A DNA stretch of 64,000 bases. Origin: Candidatus Omnitrophota bacterium. Its GTDB lineage: Bacteria; Omnitrophota; Gorgyraeia; Aquiviventales; Aquiviventaceae. The translations under genes and the position numbers were made by a program. Location of the stretch: assembly GCA_016206685.1 (NCBI GenBank), contig JACQRB010000014.1:12601-76600 (forward strand), written 5' to 3'. Positions 32,189 to 41,000 of the stretch are shown one piece after another. Numbering within the stretch: position 1 is the stretch's first letter; the number at the start of each line of letters is the position of its first letter. The notes under the pieces are model-generated. The model was given only the letters and a program-made list of their open reading frames with translations. It did no database searches and was not told the origin of the DNA.

Positions 32189-33211
32189 ATGACCAGCGAC
32201 CAGCGACCAAATCACTTGGTCTCATGTCTCATGTCTCATGTCTCATGTCTTCGTGCCAACAAGGGTCAAGCCCTCCTTGAACTCGCCATCTTCGGCTCGC
32301 TCTTCATCCTGGTCCTCGGCGTGCTCCTGAACTATGGGCTCAACGCCGACTACAGCCAGCGCGCCAAGATGGAAGCCTTTCGGCAAGCCCTCGCCCTGTC
32401 ATCCGATTCGAACATCACCGGAGGCGGCTCGTACGCCCTGGCGAAAGATCGCTACATCCCCAACCCCTCCAACCCCTTCGCCCTCGGCTCGGACATTCCG
32501 GTGTCTGAGTCAGGCAGCGTCATTCGTGATTTCCGGTTGGACGAAACCGCGGATACGGTCAGTGAGCTGCCGCGCGTCAACATCACGGTGAACGGAGAGC
32601 CGTTTGATTGCCCCAGCGCGGGCACCGGCTGCACGACAGCCGGCTTTCGCACCGAGCCGCTGACCGGCTCCCTGGACCGCTACCAGGAGGTCTACGGCAG
32701 CTCCAACGTCAACGGCGGCGGCGACACCGTCACGGTCATTGATTCCTGCGAGGGCGAGGTCGTCAGCTTTGAGAGCTGCGTGCGCCAGGCGCGGATGATC
32801 GTGGATTCCGACGCCTGCACCGCCGAGTGCAAGCGGGGGAAGTTCGAGGGCAGCGACGACTGCGCCTCGACCTGTGCTGCGCCCATGACCGTGCCGTGGT
32901 ACGCCCAGGGCGCCGTCAAAGATACAAGCGGCAAATGGACGTTTCCGAACTTGAATACGCTCTTTACCGGCATCACGACGACGGGACTGCAGCGCGGCTC
33001 GAGCCGCCACACCACGATGGCAAGCACCTTGCACAAGCAGGAAACCGCCTCAGCCGTCAGCACCACCGACTCGGTCAACTGGCGCGATGACGTCACCCGC
33101 AAAGTCGTGTATAAACCACTTGGCGACACAAGCGGAACCCCCGTGACGCAGTCGGTCACCACCACGCCTAAAGATGAGCAGAACAGCACGACCTGGACAA
33201 CCCCCTGGTAA
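32189..33211 (+). CDS. TadE-like prepilin with large extracellular domain
   Basis: 340 aa from ATG 32189. The leader (MTSDQRPNHLVSCLMSHVS...) is encoded by heptamer arrays. The site is G/QALLELAIFGSLF with Glu at +5, typical of TadE-type pseudopilins. After the helix the protein is soluble, with a Cys-rich stretch (about eight Cys between residues ~145 and 235, e.g. DSCEGEV, SDACTAECK, DDCASTCAAP) suggesting disulfides in the periplasm or outside. I recognise no known domain in that part. Confidence 0.78.
   Translation: MTSDQRPNHLVSCLMSHVSCLRANKGQALLELAIFGSLFILVLGVLLNYGLNADYSQRAKMEAFRQALALSSDSNITGGGSYALAKDRYIPNPSNPFALGSDIPVSESGSVIRDFRLDETADTVSELPRVNITVNGEPFDCPSAGTGCTTAGFRTEPLTGSLDRYQEVYGSSNVNGGGDTVTVIDSCEGEVVSFESCVRQARMIVDSDACTAECKRGKFEGSDDCASTCAAPMTVPWYAQGAVKDTSGKWTFPNLNTLFTGITTTGLQRGSSRHTTMASTLHKQETASAVSTTDSVNWRDDVTRKVVYKPLGDTSGTPVTQSVTTTPKDEQNSTTWTTPW
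32191..32247. repeat. Two heptamer arrays in the leader of the TadE-like gene
   Basis: GACCAGC, GACCAGC, GACCAAA (32191-32211), then four TCTCATG units (32220-32247). Both lie within the coding frame of the leader. Confidence 0.85.
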
Positions 33212-33215
33212 CCCA

Positions 33216-33270
33216 ATGCGGAACTTAGCTCGGACACTCCGCACTCCACACTCCGCACTCCGCATGCGGA
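33216..33270. repeat. Heptamer array in the leader of the small TadE-like gene
   Basis: ATGCGGA at 33216-33222 supplies the start codon. ACTCCGC/ACTCCAC units run from 33236 to 33263, and a closing ATGCGGA is at 33264-33270. Confidence 0.85.
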
Positions 33271-33476
33271 GGGGTCAAGCATCGCTGGAAATGACCGTCG
33301 CGCTCATCGGGGCGCTTCTTTTGTTGTTCGGTAGCTTAAAAGTTTTCTTATGGATCAATGAACGGCTGGTGAAGCGACAGGTCAGCTATGAAGACACGCG
33401 GGTAGCCGCTGGGAGTCAGGATTCCCTGAAGCTGTGGGAGGAACCCACGGAGCCGCTCAAGATCTTCAATGAGTGA
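33216..33476 (+). CDS. TadE-like small prepilin
   Basis: 86 aa from ATG 33216. The leader MRNLARTLRTPHSALRMRRG comes largely from ACTCCGC heptamers. The site is G/QASLEMTVALIG (Glu +5), followed by a helix and a short charged tail (LVKRQVSYEDTRVAAGSQ). It is followed closely by the TadG-like gene, the usual TadE-TadG pairing. Confidence 0.78.
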   Translation: MRNLARTLRTPHSALRMRRGQASLEMTVALIGALLLLFGSLKVFLWINERLVKRQVSYEDTRVAAGSQDSLKLWEEPTEPLKIFNE

Positions 33477-33482
33477 CGCAAC

Positions 33483-35591
33483 ATGATCCGTCTTCTCAGG
33501 AAGCTGCTTTCTGTTGCGAATCTGAGGCGCAAGCGGGCGCAGGCGCGAGGACAGATTGCGACCGTCCTCCTGCTGGCGATCGTCGCGGTGTTGCTCTTCA
33601 CCCTCATGACTGCCAACCTCGGGCAGGTGTCGCTCGTCGCCACCAACGCCGCCAACGCCTCCGACTCCGCCAGCCTCTATCTTGCCAGCCAGCTCTCGAC
33701 CAAGTCCCACCAGTTGTGGGAATCGCTGGGGCATAAGACCCAGAAGTGCCAGAAGAAAGGCTTCTTCGGATCGCTCTTTGCCATCATCTTTGCCATCGTC
33801 ATGATCGTCCTTCAGCAGTATGAGTTCCTCCCGGTAGCGTTCGCCCCTACCACTACAGGTGCTATTGCCGCAGCGTTTGGCTCTACCACAGCTCCAATAG
33901 TCGCTGCGGGTGCCATAGGAGGTTTCGTCGGTGGCGCAATTGGAGGTGCCGTCACCGGCACCAATCCGTTGATCGGCGCCTTGCAAGGCGCCTTGATTGG
34001 CGCCTCGATTGGCTTTGGGGTAGGCTCAGCGCAGAACCTTGCTGCCAGTTTTGCGAGTTCCGCAGGAACGAAAGCAGGGGCTGCCGCTGCGGCCGTCGGA
34101 ACAGGGAGCGAGTTTGAGATCGCGTTGGCCTTCGCGAAGGAGTTTAACGCATTCATGGCCTCCTACGCTGCACCCTTTGCCATCGGTGGTGGCGCCTTCT
34201 CTGCCGGCACGAGCCTCTTCAACTCGGTCATGTCGGATCTGGCGAAGTCGGATGCCATCGCGGCGGCTGCCAAAGCCTTGAGCGGGCTGCCGGAGACATT
34301 GCGCATCCAGCAGGGCGTCATCTTCCGCGCGCTGTCCGAGACCGTGGATGACCCGACGAAAGTCCAGGATGTCCATGACGCGGATGGCGACGGTGACACC
34401 CAGGAGCAGATTCCCCGATTCCTCTCATGGTGGGATCAACGGGTGAAAGCCTTAAAAGACAACATCCCCACGATGGCGGACACCGTCAGCCAGTTTGTCA
34501 ACGGTCCGATGACGACCTTTCACGACGCCGCGGAGGCGACCTATAAGAAACCTCCTGATCCAGGCATGTTCGCCAGGCAGGAGGTGGAGGGCAGCGGGAT
34601 GGAGGGCAGCGACGGAGAGCTGGTGGACCTGGCGCGCCGTCTTGAAAATGCCGGCCACCCGATCTCCTTCTGGGCGCCCGGACCGACCGCGGCGCAGATT
34701 GACGACTCCGAGTGCGAGGAATCCGCCTGCGACGCAGCCCCCCTGCCCCCCGGCTGGGATGAGGTGGACGAGACCATCGAGCGCCTCCAACAGCTTGCAG
34801 GGACCGGCGGAGCAACCGACGAAGACAAAGGCATGATTGACAACCTCAAAGATCAGACCGTCACCCACAACACCGCGACCTGGGAGTCCTGGTCCAAGCT
34901 GTTCTATGACCCCGATCCCCAGGAGACCGATGACTTCTATGACGAAGCTGCTGTGCTAGTCAACGGCGGCGTCTTCGAAGGGGAGTCGTTCAAGGGGATC
35001 AAAGCGTGGAAGGAGGAGCTGCAGAGCGTGAAGGTGTCGCTGCCCCAATGCCAGCCCCAGTACGACGAGGAGGACGACCAGCTCATCGGCGTGTCCAACC
35101 CGCCCTGCCAGGATCTCGCGGGGAGCCTCCTGGGTGAGCCCTTTGCGACGTCCGACGCGGATTTCGCCGACGAGTTCGTCCCTGTGGAAACCAAGCTGAA
35201 TCAACTGGTTTCGGACATCGAGAGCTTCCGCCCGGCGTCCAAAGATTTCGTGACCACCATGACAACGCTCTCCGAGGGGATCACGACGGACTTCGGTGGC
35301 AAGAACCCCGCCGGCTACGCGTGGAGCGATTCGCGCGGGGACCTGTCGGTTGAGGTCGAGGTGGGACCCTTCAAGGTCGCCCGGACGAAGAAGAAATCCA
35401 GCTTCAAGAAAATCTGCATCGTCCTGAAAGACTACGCCGACGACGGCTCGCGAAGCTGGGTGAAGATCACCCGGCAGGACCCGGTGCGGGATGCGGGGTT
35501 CTGGCGCTGGAACGACTACGGCGGCAAGACGGCCAAGCTCTCGCGCTCGGCGTACAGTTTTAACTTCGTGAAGATTGCCGGGACGCAGTGA
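33483..35591 (+). CDS. TadG-like pilus protein with glycine-zipper region
   Basis: 702 aa. A basic leader (RRKRAQARG) precedes a hydrophobic segment Q/IATVLLLAIVAVLLFTL without Glu at +5, as in TadG-type proteins. Residues ~110-185 are a hydrophobic Gly/Ala-rich zipper (GAIGGFVGGAIGGAVTG, GALQGALIGASIGFG), which suggests membrane insertion or oligomerisation. The remaining ~500 residues are soluble, acidic and helical, with no domain I recognise. The zipper stretch is less GC-rich than its surroundings and could be acquired. Confidence 0.72.
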   Translation: MIRLLRKLLSVANLRRKRAQARGQIATVLLLAIVAVLLFTLMTANLGQVSLVATNAANASDSASLYLASQLSTKSHQLWESLGHKTQKCQKKGFFGSLFAIIFAIVMIVLQQYEFLPVAFAPTTTGAIAAAFGSTTAPIVAAGAIGGFVGGAIGGAVTGTNPLIGALQGALIGASIGFGVGSAQNLAASFASSAGTKAGAAAAAVGTGSEFEIALAFAKEFNAFMASYAAPFAIGGGAFSAGTSLFNSVMSDLAKSDAIAAAAKALSGLPETLRIQQGVIFRALSETVDDPTKVQDVHDADGDGDTQEQIPRFLSWWDQRVKALKDNIPTMADTVSQFVNGPMTTFHDAAEATYKKPPDPGMFARQEVEGSGMEGSDGELVDLARRLENAGHPISFWAPGPTAAQIDDSECEESACDAAPLPPGWDEVDETIERLQQLAGTGGATDEDKGMIDNLKDQTVTHNTATWESWSKLFYDPDPQETDDFYDEAAVLVNGGVFEGESFKGIKAWKEELQSVKVSLPQCQPQYDEEDDQLIGVSNPPCQDLAGSLLGEPFATSDADFADEFVPVETKLNQLVSDIESFRPASKDFVTTMTTLSEGITTDFGGKNPAGYAWSDSRGDLSVEVEVGPFKVARTKKKSSFKKICIVLKDYADDGSRSWVKITRQDPVRDAGFWRWNDYGGKTAKLSRSAYSFNFVKIAGTQ

Positions 35592-35593
35592 CC

Positions 35594-36034
35594 ATGCGCA
35601 TAGATTCGCCTGAGCTCAAGTATATCGCAGTGACGCTGCTCGTCGTGGTCGCGCTGATTGGCGCGCTGCGCCTGACCAGGAGCGACGTCGCCCGCTGCCG
35701 GGAGGTCTTCCAGGACTTGGCGCGGGGAAAGCGCTCGGTGCAGCAGCGCATTGACTGGGGGCAGCTCCACGCCATAGGGGTCAACGTGGGCGCCACCTAT
35801 GCGGGTCTGCCGGATGAAGGGGCGAGGGTGACCTATCGGCGGCTCTTCGTCGAGCATTTCTCCAAGGGATTCCTGCAGACGGGGGCGAGGCTCGATGAGT
35901 TTGTGCGCTGGCGCGTCCACGAGCGGACACCCGAGCAGGTGGTGGTCGCGGCGGACTATCCGGCGAAGCAGAAGACGCTGCTGCTGACGATGGCTGTTTC
36001 AGGGAAGAAGCTCGAGGGCATCCAATGGCAATGA
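35594..36034 (+). CDS. Membrane-anchored protein of the Tad locus, unknown function
   Basis: 146 aa from ATG 35594. One N-terminal helix (residues ~10-28, YIAVTLLVVVALIGAL) is followed by about 115 soluble residues of mixed alpha/beta character (VRWRVHERTPEQVVVAADYPAKQKTLLLTMAVSG). The end overlaps the next prepilin by 10 nt. Its position between TadG-like and pilin genes suggests a pilus accessory, but no family is recognised. Confidence 0.72.
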   Translation: MRIDSPELKYIAVTLLVVVALIGALRLTRSDVARCREVFQDLARGKRSVQQRIDWGQLHAIGVNVGATYAGLPDEGARVTYRRLFVEHFSKGFLQTGARLDEFVRWRVHERTPEQVVVAADYPAKQKTLLLTMAVSGKKLEGIQWQ

Positions 36035-36213
36035 CCCAGCGGGGGGGTCAAACGGCAGTGGAATACGCCGTCTTGATCGTGGTCGTCGTGGCGGCGCTGC
36101 TGGCGATGGCGGTGTACGCCAAGCGCGCGCTGACGGGGAAATGGCGCGAGGTCGGCGACACCTTCGGCTACGGCCGCCAGTATGAACCGGGTGCAACAGC
36201 AGTGAGTCAGTGA
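36025..36213 (+). CDS. Flp-type prepilin 8
   Basis: 62 aa. Leader MAMTQRGG and site G/QTAVEYAVLIV (Glu +5, Tyr +6), then a hydrophobic helix, AVYAKRALTGKW and a short tail. Typical Flp size. The start lies inside the upstream gene and the stop overlaps tadB (TGATG). Confidence 0.85.
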   Translation: MAMTQRGGQTAVEYAVLIVVVVAALLAMAVYAKRALTGKWREVGDTFGYGRQYEPGATAVSQ

Positions 36214-37094
36214 TGATAAACCTGATGCTCGAGTGGCTGATCTATCTCTTGGCGATGGGGGCGGTCATCTGCGCCGCGTTCATCGCGTATCCGCTCATCA
36301 TGCGCGCCCTGACCCGTTCCGCCAGCCGGATTGAGCAGTTCCAGCAGGGCAAGGTGGAGCAAGCCACCAAGGCGCTGGATGACATCTTTGTCGAGGTCAA
36401 GCCCCGGTGGCTGGCGCTCGCCTACGGCGTGGGACCCGTGACGGCGGGACTGCTGGTGTTTGTCCTGACGGACAACATGCTCTTTGCGCTGCTCGGGGCG
36501 GTGGTCGGCGTGATTCTTCCGGACGTCTGGGTCAGGCAGACGCGCGCGATCCGCAAGCGCACCTTCCGCGCGCAGCTCGTGGATGCGCTCTTCATCCTCT
36601 CCAGCAGCCTGCGGGCCGGGCTCTCCCTGACGCAGGCGTTTGAGCAGTTGGAATCGGAGATGAGCCCGCCGGCATCGCAGGAGTTCGGCCTGATGATGAA
36701 AGCCCACCGGCTCGGGCGCACGCTGGACGAATCGCTCCAGCGGTTGAACCAGCGCATCCCCTGTGAGGAGCTGGAGCTGATGACGACCGCGCTGCTCGTC
36801 GCGCGGGAAACCGGCGGCGATGTCACCGGCATCATCGGCCAGCTCATCGCCACCATCCGGGAGCGCAAGAAGCTCAGCGAGAAGGTGGTCACCCTGACCC
36901 TGCAGGGACGGCTGCAGGCCTACATCATGAGCTCGGTGCCGCTGGCGTTCTTTTTCTTCGTGCGCGCCTTCAACCCGCGGTACTTCGAGCTGCTCCTTGT
37001 CAGCGAGACTGGCAAGACCATCCTGGCAACGGCAATCGGGTTGTGGCTGGTGGGGATCTTCCTCCTGTTCCGGTTCAGCCGAGCGGAGGTCTGA
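36213..37094 (+). CDS. tadB: Tad pilus inner-membrane platform protein TadB
   Basis: 293 aa. N-terminal helix, two central helices (residues ~75-110), then the T2SSF cytoplasmic domain with RTFRAQLVDALFILSSSLRAGLSLTQAFEQLESEM, and C-terminal helices. TadB and TadC form the platform that couples the CpaF ATPase to pilin extraction. A GTG three bases upstream is an alternative start. Confidence 0.9.
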   Translation: MINLMLEWLIYLLAMGAVICAAFIAYPLIMRALTRSASRIEQFQQGKVEQATKALDDIFVEVKPRWLALAYGVGPVTAGLLVFVLTDNMLFALLGAVVGVILPDVWVRQTRAIRKRTFRAQLVDALFILSSSLRAGLSLTQAFEQLESEMSPPASQEFGLMMKAHRLGRTLDESLQRLNQRIPCEELELMTTALLVARETGGDVTGIIGQLIATIRERKKLSEKVVTLTLQGRLQAYIMSSVPLAFFFFVRAFNPRYFELLLVSETGKTILATAIGLWLVGIFLLFRFSRAEV

Positions 37095-37098
37095 GGCG

Positions 37099-37992
37099 AT
37101 GGTGACGGTGATCTACCTGGCGATGTTCCTGTGTGTGGCGGGGGTGGCGGTGGCGTTGCTGCCGCAGCCGCAGGTGGATTTTCCCCGGTTGACCGAAGGA
37201 CAGTTGCCGCCCAGCCGCCCGCTGGAGGCCCCGTTGATGGGCGCCCGCCGCGGATTCCTGCGGGCCCTCCTGTCGCTCGTGGGGCGGTTGGTGCCGTGGA
37301 TTCGAAAGCGCGAGGAACGCCGGGGGCAGCTCGTGGATACCGCCTCGAACCTCACGACGGAAGAGTTTGAAGGCATCAAGGTCCTCGCGGCAGGCGGCGG
37401 AGCGTTGCTGGCGATGGTGATTCTTCAGGAGCTCCGAGAGGTGACGCCGCTGTGGGTGATGGCGGCGGCGGTCCTGGGGTTCGTGATGCCGGATGCCTGG
37501 CTGCGCGCCCGGCTGGCGCGGCGGCACAAGGCGATGATGAGGCTGCTGCCGGAGATCATTGACATCCTGGCGTTGTGCGTGGGCGCGGGGCTGGATTTTC
37601 TCGGGGCGCTCAACAAAGTCGTGGCGGTCAAGGATTGGAAGCGCGAGCCGCTGAGCGAGGAGCTCGCTGCGGTCTTACAGGACATCAAGCTGGGCAAGCG
37701 GCGGGGGGAAGCCTTGCGGGCGATGGCCAAGCGGGTCAAGATGCCCGAGATGACGTCCTTTGTCCGCACGCTGATCCAGGCGGACCGCATGGGCACCCCC
37801 ATCGGGGAAGCCCTGGCCATTCATGCCGAGGACCTGCGGTTCCAGCGGTTCACCAAAGCCGAGCGGCTGGCGCTCAAAGCGCCTATCAAGATTCTCATCC
37901 CGCTCATCTTCTGCATCCTGCCTAGCGTGGCGTTGATCGTGGGCGCGCCCATCTTCATGCAGTTCGTGCAGCAAAACCCCTTCGGGAGATGA
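37099..37992 (+). CDS. tadC: Tad pilus inner-membrane platform protein TadC
   Basis: 297 aa from ATG 37099, four bases after the tadB stop. N-terminal helix, a paired helix region near residues 95-135, then the T2SSF domain with MMRLLPEIIDILALCVGAGLDFLGALNKV and FVRTLIQADRMGTPIGEAL, and the terminal helix with ILIPLIFCILPSVALIVGAPIF. It follows tadB as in most Tad operons. The giant gene begins 15 nt further on, so it is probably co-transcribed. Confidence 0.9.
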   Translation: MVTVIYLAMFLCVAGVAVALLPQPQVDFPRLTEGQLPPSRPLEAPLMGARRGFLRALLSLVGRLVPWIRKREERRGQLVDTASNLTTEEFEGIKVLAAGGGALLAMVILQELREVTPLWVMAAAVLGFVMPDAWLRARLARRHKAMMRLLPEIIDILALCVGAGLDFLGALNKVVAVKDWKREPLSEELAAVLQDIKLGKRRGEALRAMAKRVKMPEMTSFVRTLIQADRMGTPIGEALAIHAEDLRFQRFTKAERLALKAPIKILIPLIFCILPSVALIVGAPIFMQFVQQNPFGR

Positions 37993-38007
37993 GGGTGTTG
38001 GTGAGCG

Positions 38008-41000
38008 ATGCGCATTGACCGCTGGCTCCAACTGAAACGCACGAAGGCGTTCTGCATCAGCCTGGCGATGCTCTTCGCCGCGGAGCAGTGCGTCTGGGGC
38101 GCGGACCTCAACCTGCTCCACACCCTGCAGCTCTCCGGCGAGCAGCAGCGCCAGCTCGACCAGGCGCTCTCTGCCGCGGTCCTGACCATCTACCAAGACC
38201 TCTACAGCCGCGAACCCTCTTCCGAAGAGCTGCGTGAGGCGCTGGAGTTCCTGCGCCGCTCGCCCCAACTGGCTCACTTGGTGGAACGGCTCAGCCAATC
38301 CCCGGAATCCCGCTGGAGACTCCGCCAGCTCAACCCCGAGCGGATCAAGCAGCGCAAGGCGGAAGCCGCCCAGATTTCGCAAGCCGTCAGCCGCACCGTC
38401 GGCGGCTTCCTCCGCGACGTATTGCACTCATCACTCATCACTCATCACTCATTACTGGTCATTACACCCACCCTCACCCTCCAACCTGCCCCGATAGTTC
38501 TGGCACAACTTGACGAGCCGGCAATTCAGTCCATCGAATCCTGGCTCCGCCAACCCGATACCCTGTGCGCCAACTGCGCCCCCAACGCCCTCGCTCCCTT
38601 ACTGGGGATGGTCGGCGTGAACGTCTCCCGTGAGACCCTCACCGCCCAGGCGTTTCTCCTGGACTACCTCAGTGGGAATGCGGAATTCGGAATACTCCGC
38701 ACTCCGCACTTCGAAGGTCCGTTGTTCATCAGCATGGATACCGTCCAACGCCTCGCCCAAGCGTACGGCTTGACGCTGAACGCCGTCGAGCTCACCAGCG
38801 ACGAGCTCCTCCTGCTGAAGTACCCCATGATTGCCGCCCTGGACCTCACGCAGGACGGACAAGCCGACCACTACGTCGTCGTGCAGGACGCCAATGAGGC
38901 GCGGGTGGTCTACTACGAATCCGACGGCACGCGCGAATCCCTGCCCACGCATGAGTTCCTACGGCTCTTCACCGGCTTTGCCCTCGTGGCCTCAGCCGAC
39001 TCGTATGGGCGACTCTTGAATCAATCCCAAACGAGGACCATCGCTGGCGGAAGGTCCCGCCGGCAAGAGCTTCCGGACCTCGACAAACTCTTTGAGGAGC
39101 CCTCGCTTGGCGACACCTTGATGTCGGTCGGGATGAGCCTTGCCTCGGCGTATTTTTCGCCGATGGGCTCCGGTGATTTCCTGTCGAATTTCGGCAGCTC
39201 GGCGCTGTACTCCCAAGTCAGCCAAGGCGCCACCCACCTCGCCGTCCGCACCTTCGGCTGGAGTCCCGGGGCGGCTCAAATCTTCGGCTATGGCGTCACC
39301 GGCGCGTTGAGCGGAGCGACCACTGGCGCCTATCAGTCAAATTACCGGTGGAACAGCGACTCGTGGCTAGGGAGTACCATGGGGGGGTGGTTTGACATTC
39401 AGGCATATCCCATCTCCACAGGGGCAGCCATGGGAGCCCTCAAGGGTGCCGCGATCGGCGGGGGCTCGCTCCTCGCCTACGAAGCCCTCAAGGACACCAG
39501 CTTCTACGAGAGCAATCCCTTTGTGGCACGGCAGATGACGTCGCTGGTGGGAGGGGCAGGGGGCTACCTCGGCTTTTACGGTCTGACCTCGCTGGCCGGC
39601 ATTGATCCCGCAATCACCGTTTCGAAAAGTTACGTCGATGCGCAACAGGACTTCAAACTCGGGAACGCGACGCTGGCAAACCTCACCCTCATTCCGGAAG
39701 CCTTTGAAAAGCAGGGGGGCTATCAGGTGTGGGCCTCGCAGGCATTTGGGGGCGCTCTTGGCGGGTTGTACCTGGCATTCTCCGATCCTGCCTTCCAGAC
39801 CAGCCTGGTGTCTCAGGGCATCGGGCTCGCCGCTGAGTACGCCGTACCCAACTCCAGATATTCCCGCCTCTTGGGTCAAAGTGCTGGCTCCCTCGGCGCA
39901 GCCGCCTTGGGGTATGGAAGCGTCGGGTGGCCTGAGGTCCTCAGGGACGCGGCGATCTCCGGTCTCTCATCACTCGCCCTACAATCCCTGGGCGGCGGAT
40001 TCGACCGCAACACGGGCAAGAACAACTGGGGGCTTACGCCCGTCCAGATGGCGGCGGTCGAGTATGCGGGGACCACCCTCCTGCGCGCGACATGGGACAG
40101 CGGCGCGGGATGGTACAGGGGGTCGAATGATGCTCTGTCGTCCACCTTCACCGACTCCCTTGGTCGCAACCTCAGAAACCTCTCCCTGGACTATGCGACC
40201 TTCGGCAGGACCACCCCGGCTTGGACGCGCGGGGCAGGCGGCTGGGTGGAGGCGCAGTACATCGAGAAGCTCGCCCAGGTGTCCGGCATCGCCAACTTCA
40301 AAGCCAATGCCGACCACGCCATGCAAACCACCGGTCAGTCCTGGAATCAATTCGTCAAAAGCGGTCGGCTGGATGACATCCTGCCCTCTCCGGCATTCTC
40401 CCTGGTGGACTATACGGCTTCCACCCTCCACTCCGCCGCCGTTGAGAACCTGGCGTTTCCGATGAGAGACTTTGCCTCACGGATGCTGCCGCAAACGCCG
40501 CCTCAGTCAATTCCCTTTAAGGATGGTACGATCGGCAAGCTCCAGGTCGCCGGAGCCACCTTCGGTCCTCCTGGAGGATCAGACCTCGTGGTGAACAGCT
40601 ACGCGCTCTACAAAGACGGTCAGGAGCTTGGTCAGTATGTTGGAGTTGACCCGAAAACAGGCACGATCCGCGTCGCTGGCGACATCGAGGGCGATGCTGT
40701 TCAGTACTATGATGACCAGGGCAAGCTGACCGCAGCCATCACCGAGACGGGCATCCTGACGCCCCAGGTCGCCGGCGCGACCTTTCGTTCGCCAGTAGGG
40801 ACTGACACCTTCACCGTTGACACCTACGAGCTCCGTGACTTCAGCGGCACCCCGTTGGGGCAGTTCATCGGCTTCGATGCCCAGGGCAAAGTCCGCGTCG
40901 CCGGTGACCTCGAAGGCGCCCAGGTGCGGTACTTCGATCAGGCTGGTCAGCTCACTGCGAACATCTCTTATGACACGACTGCGAAGGAGTTCCTGGTTAC

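Noticed and set aside
6385..38707. CRISPR array
   Set aside because: The repeats are 7-8 nt, directly tandem without spacers and scattered; there are no cas genes.
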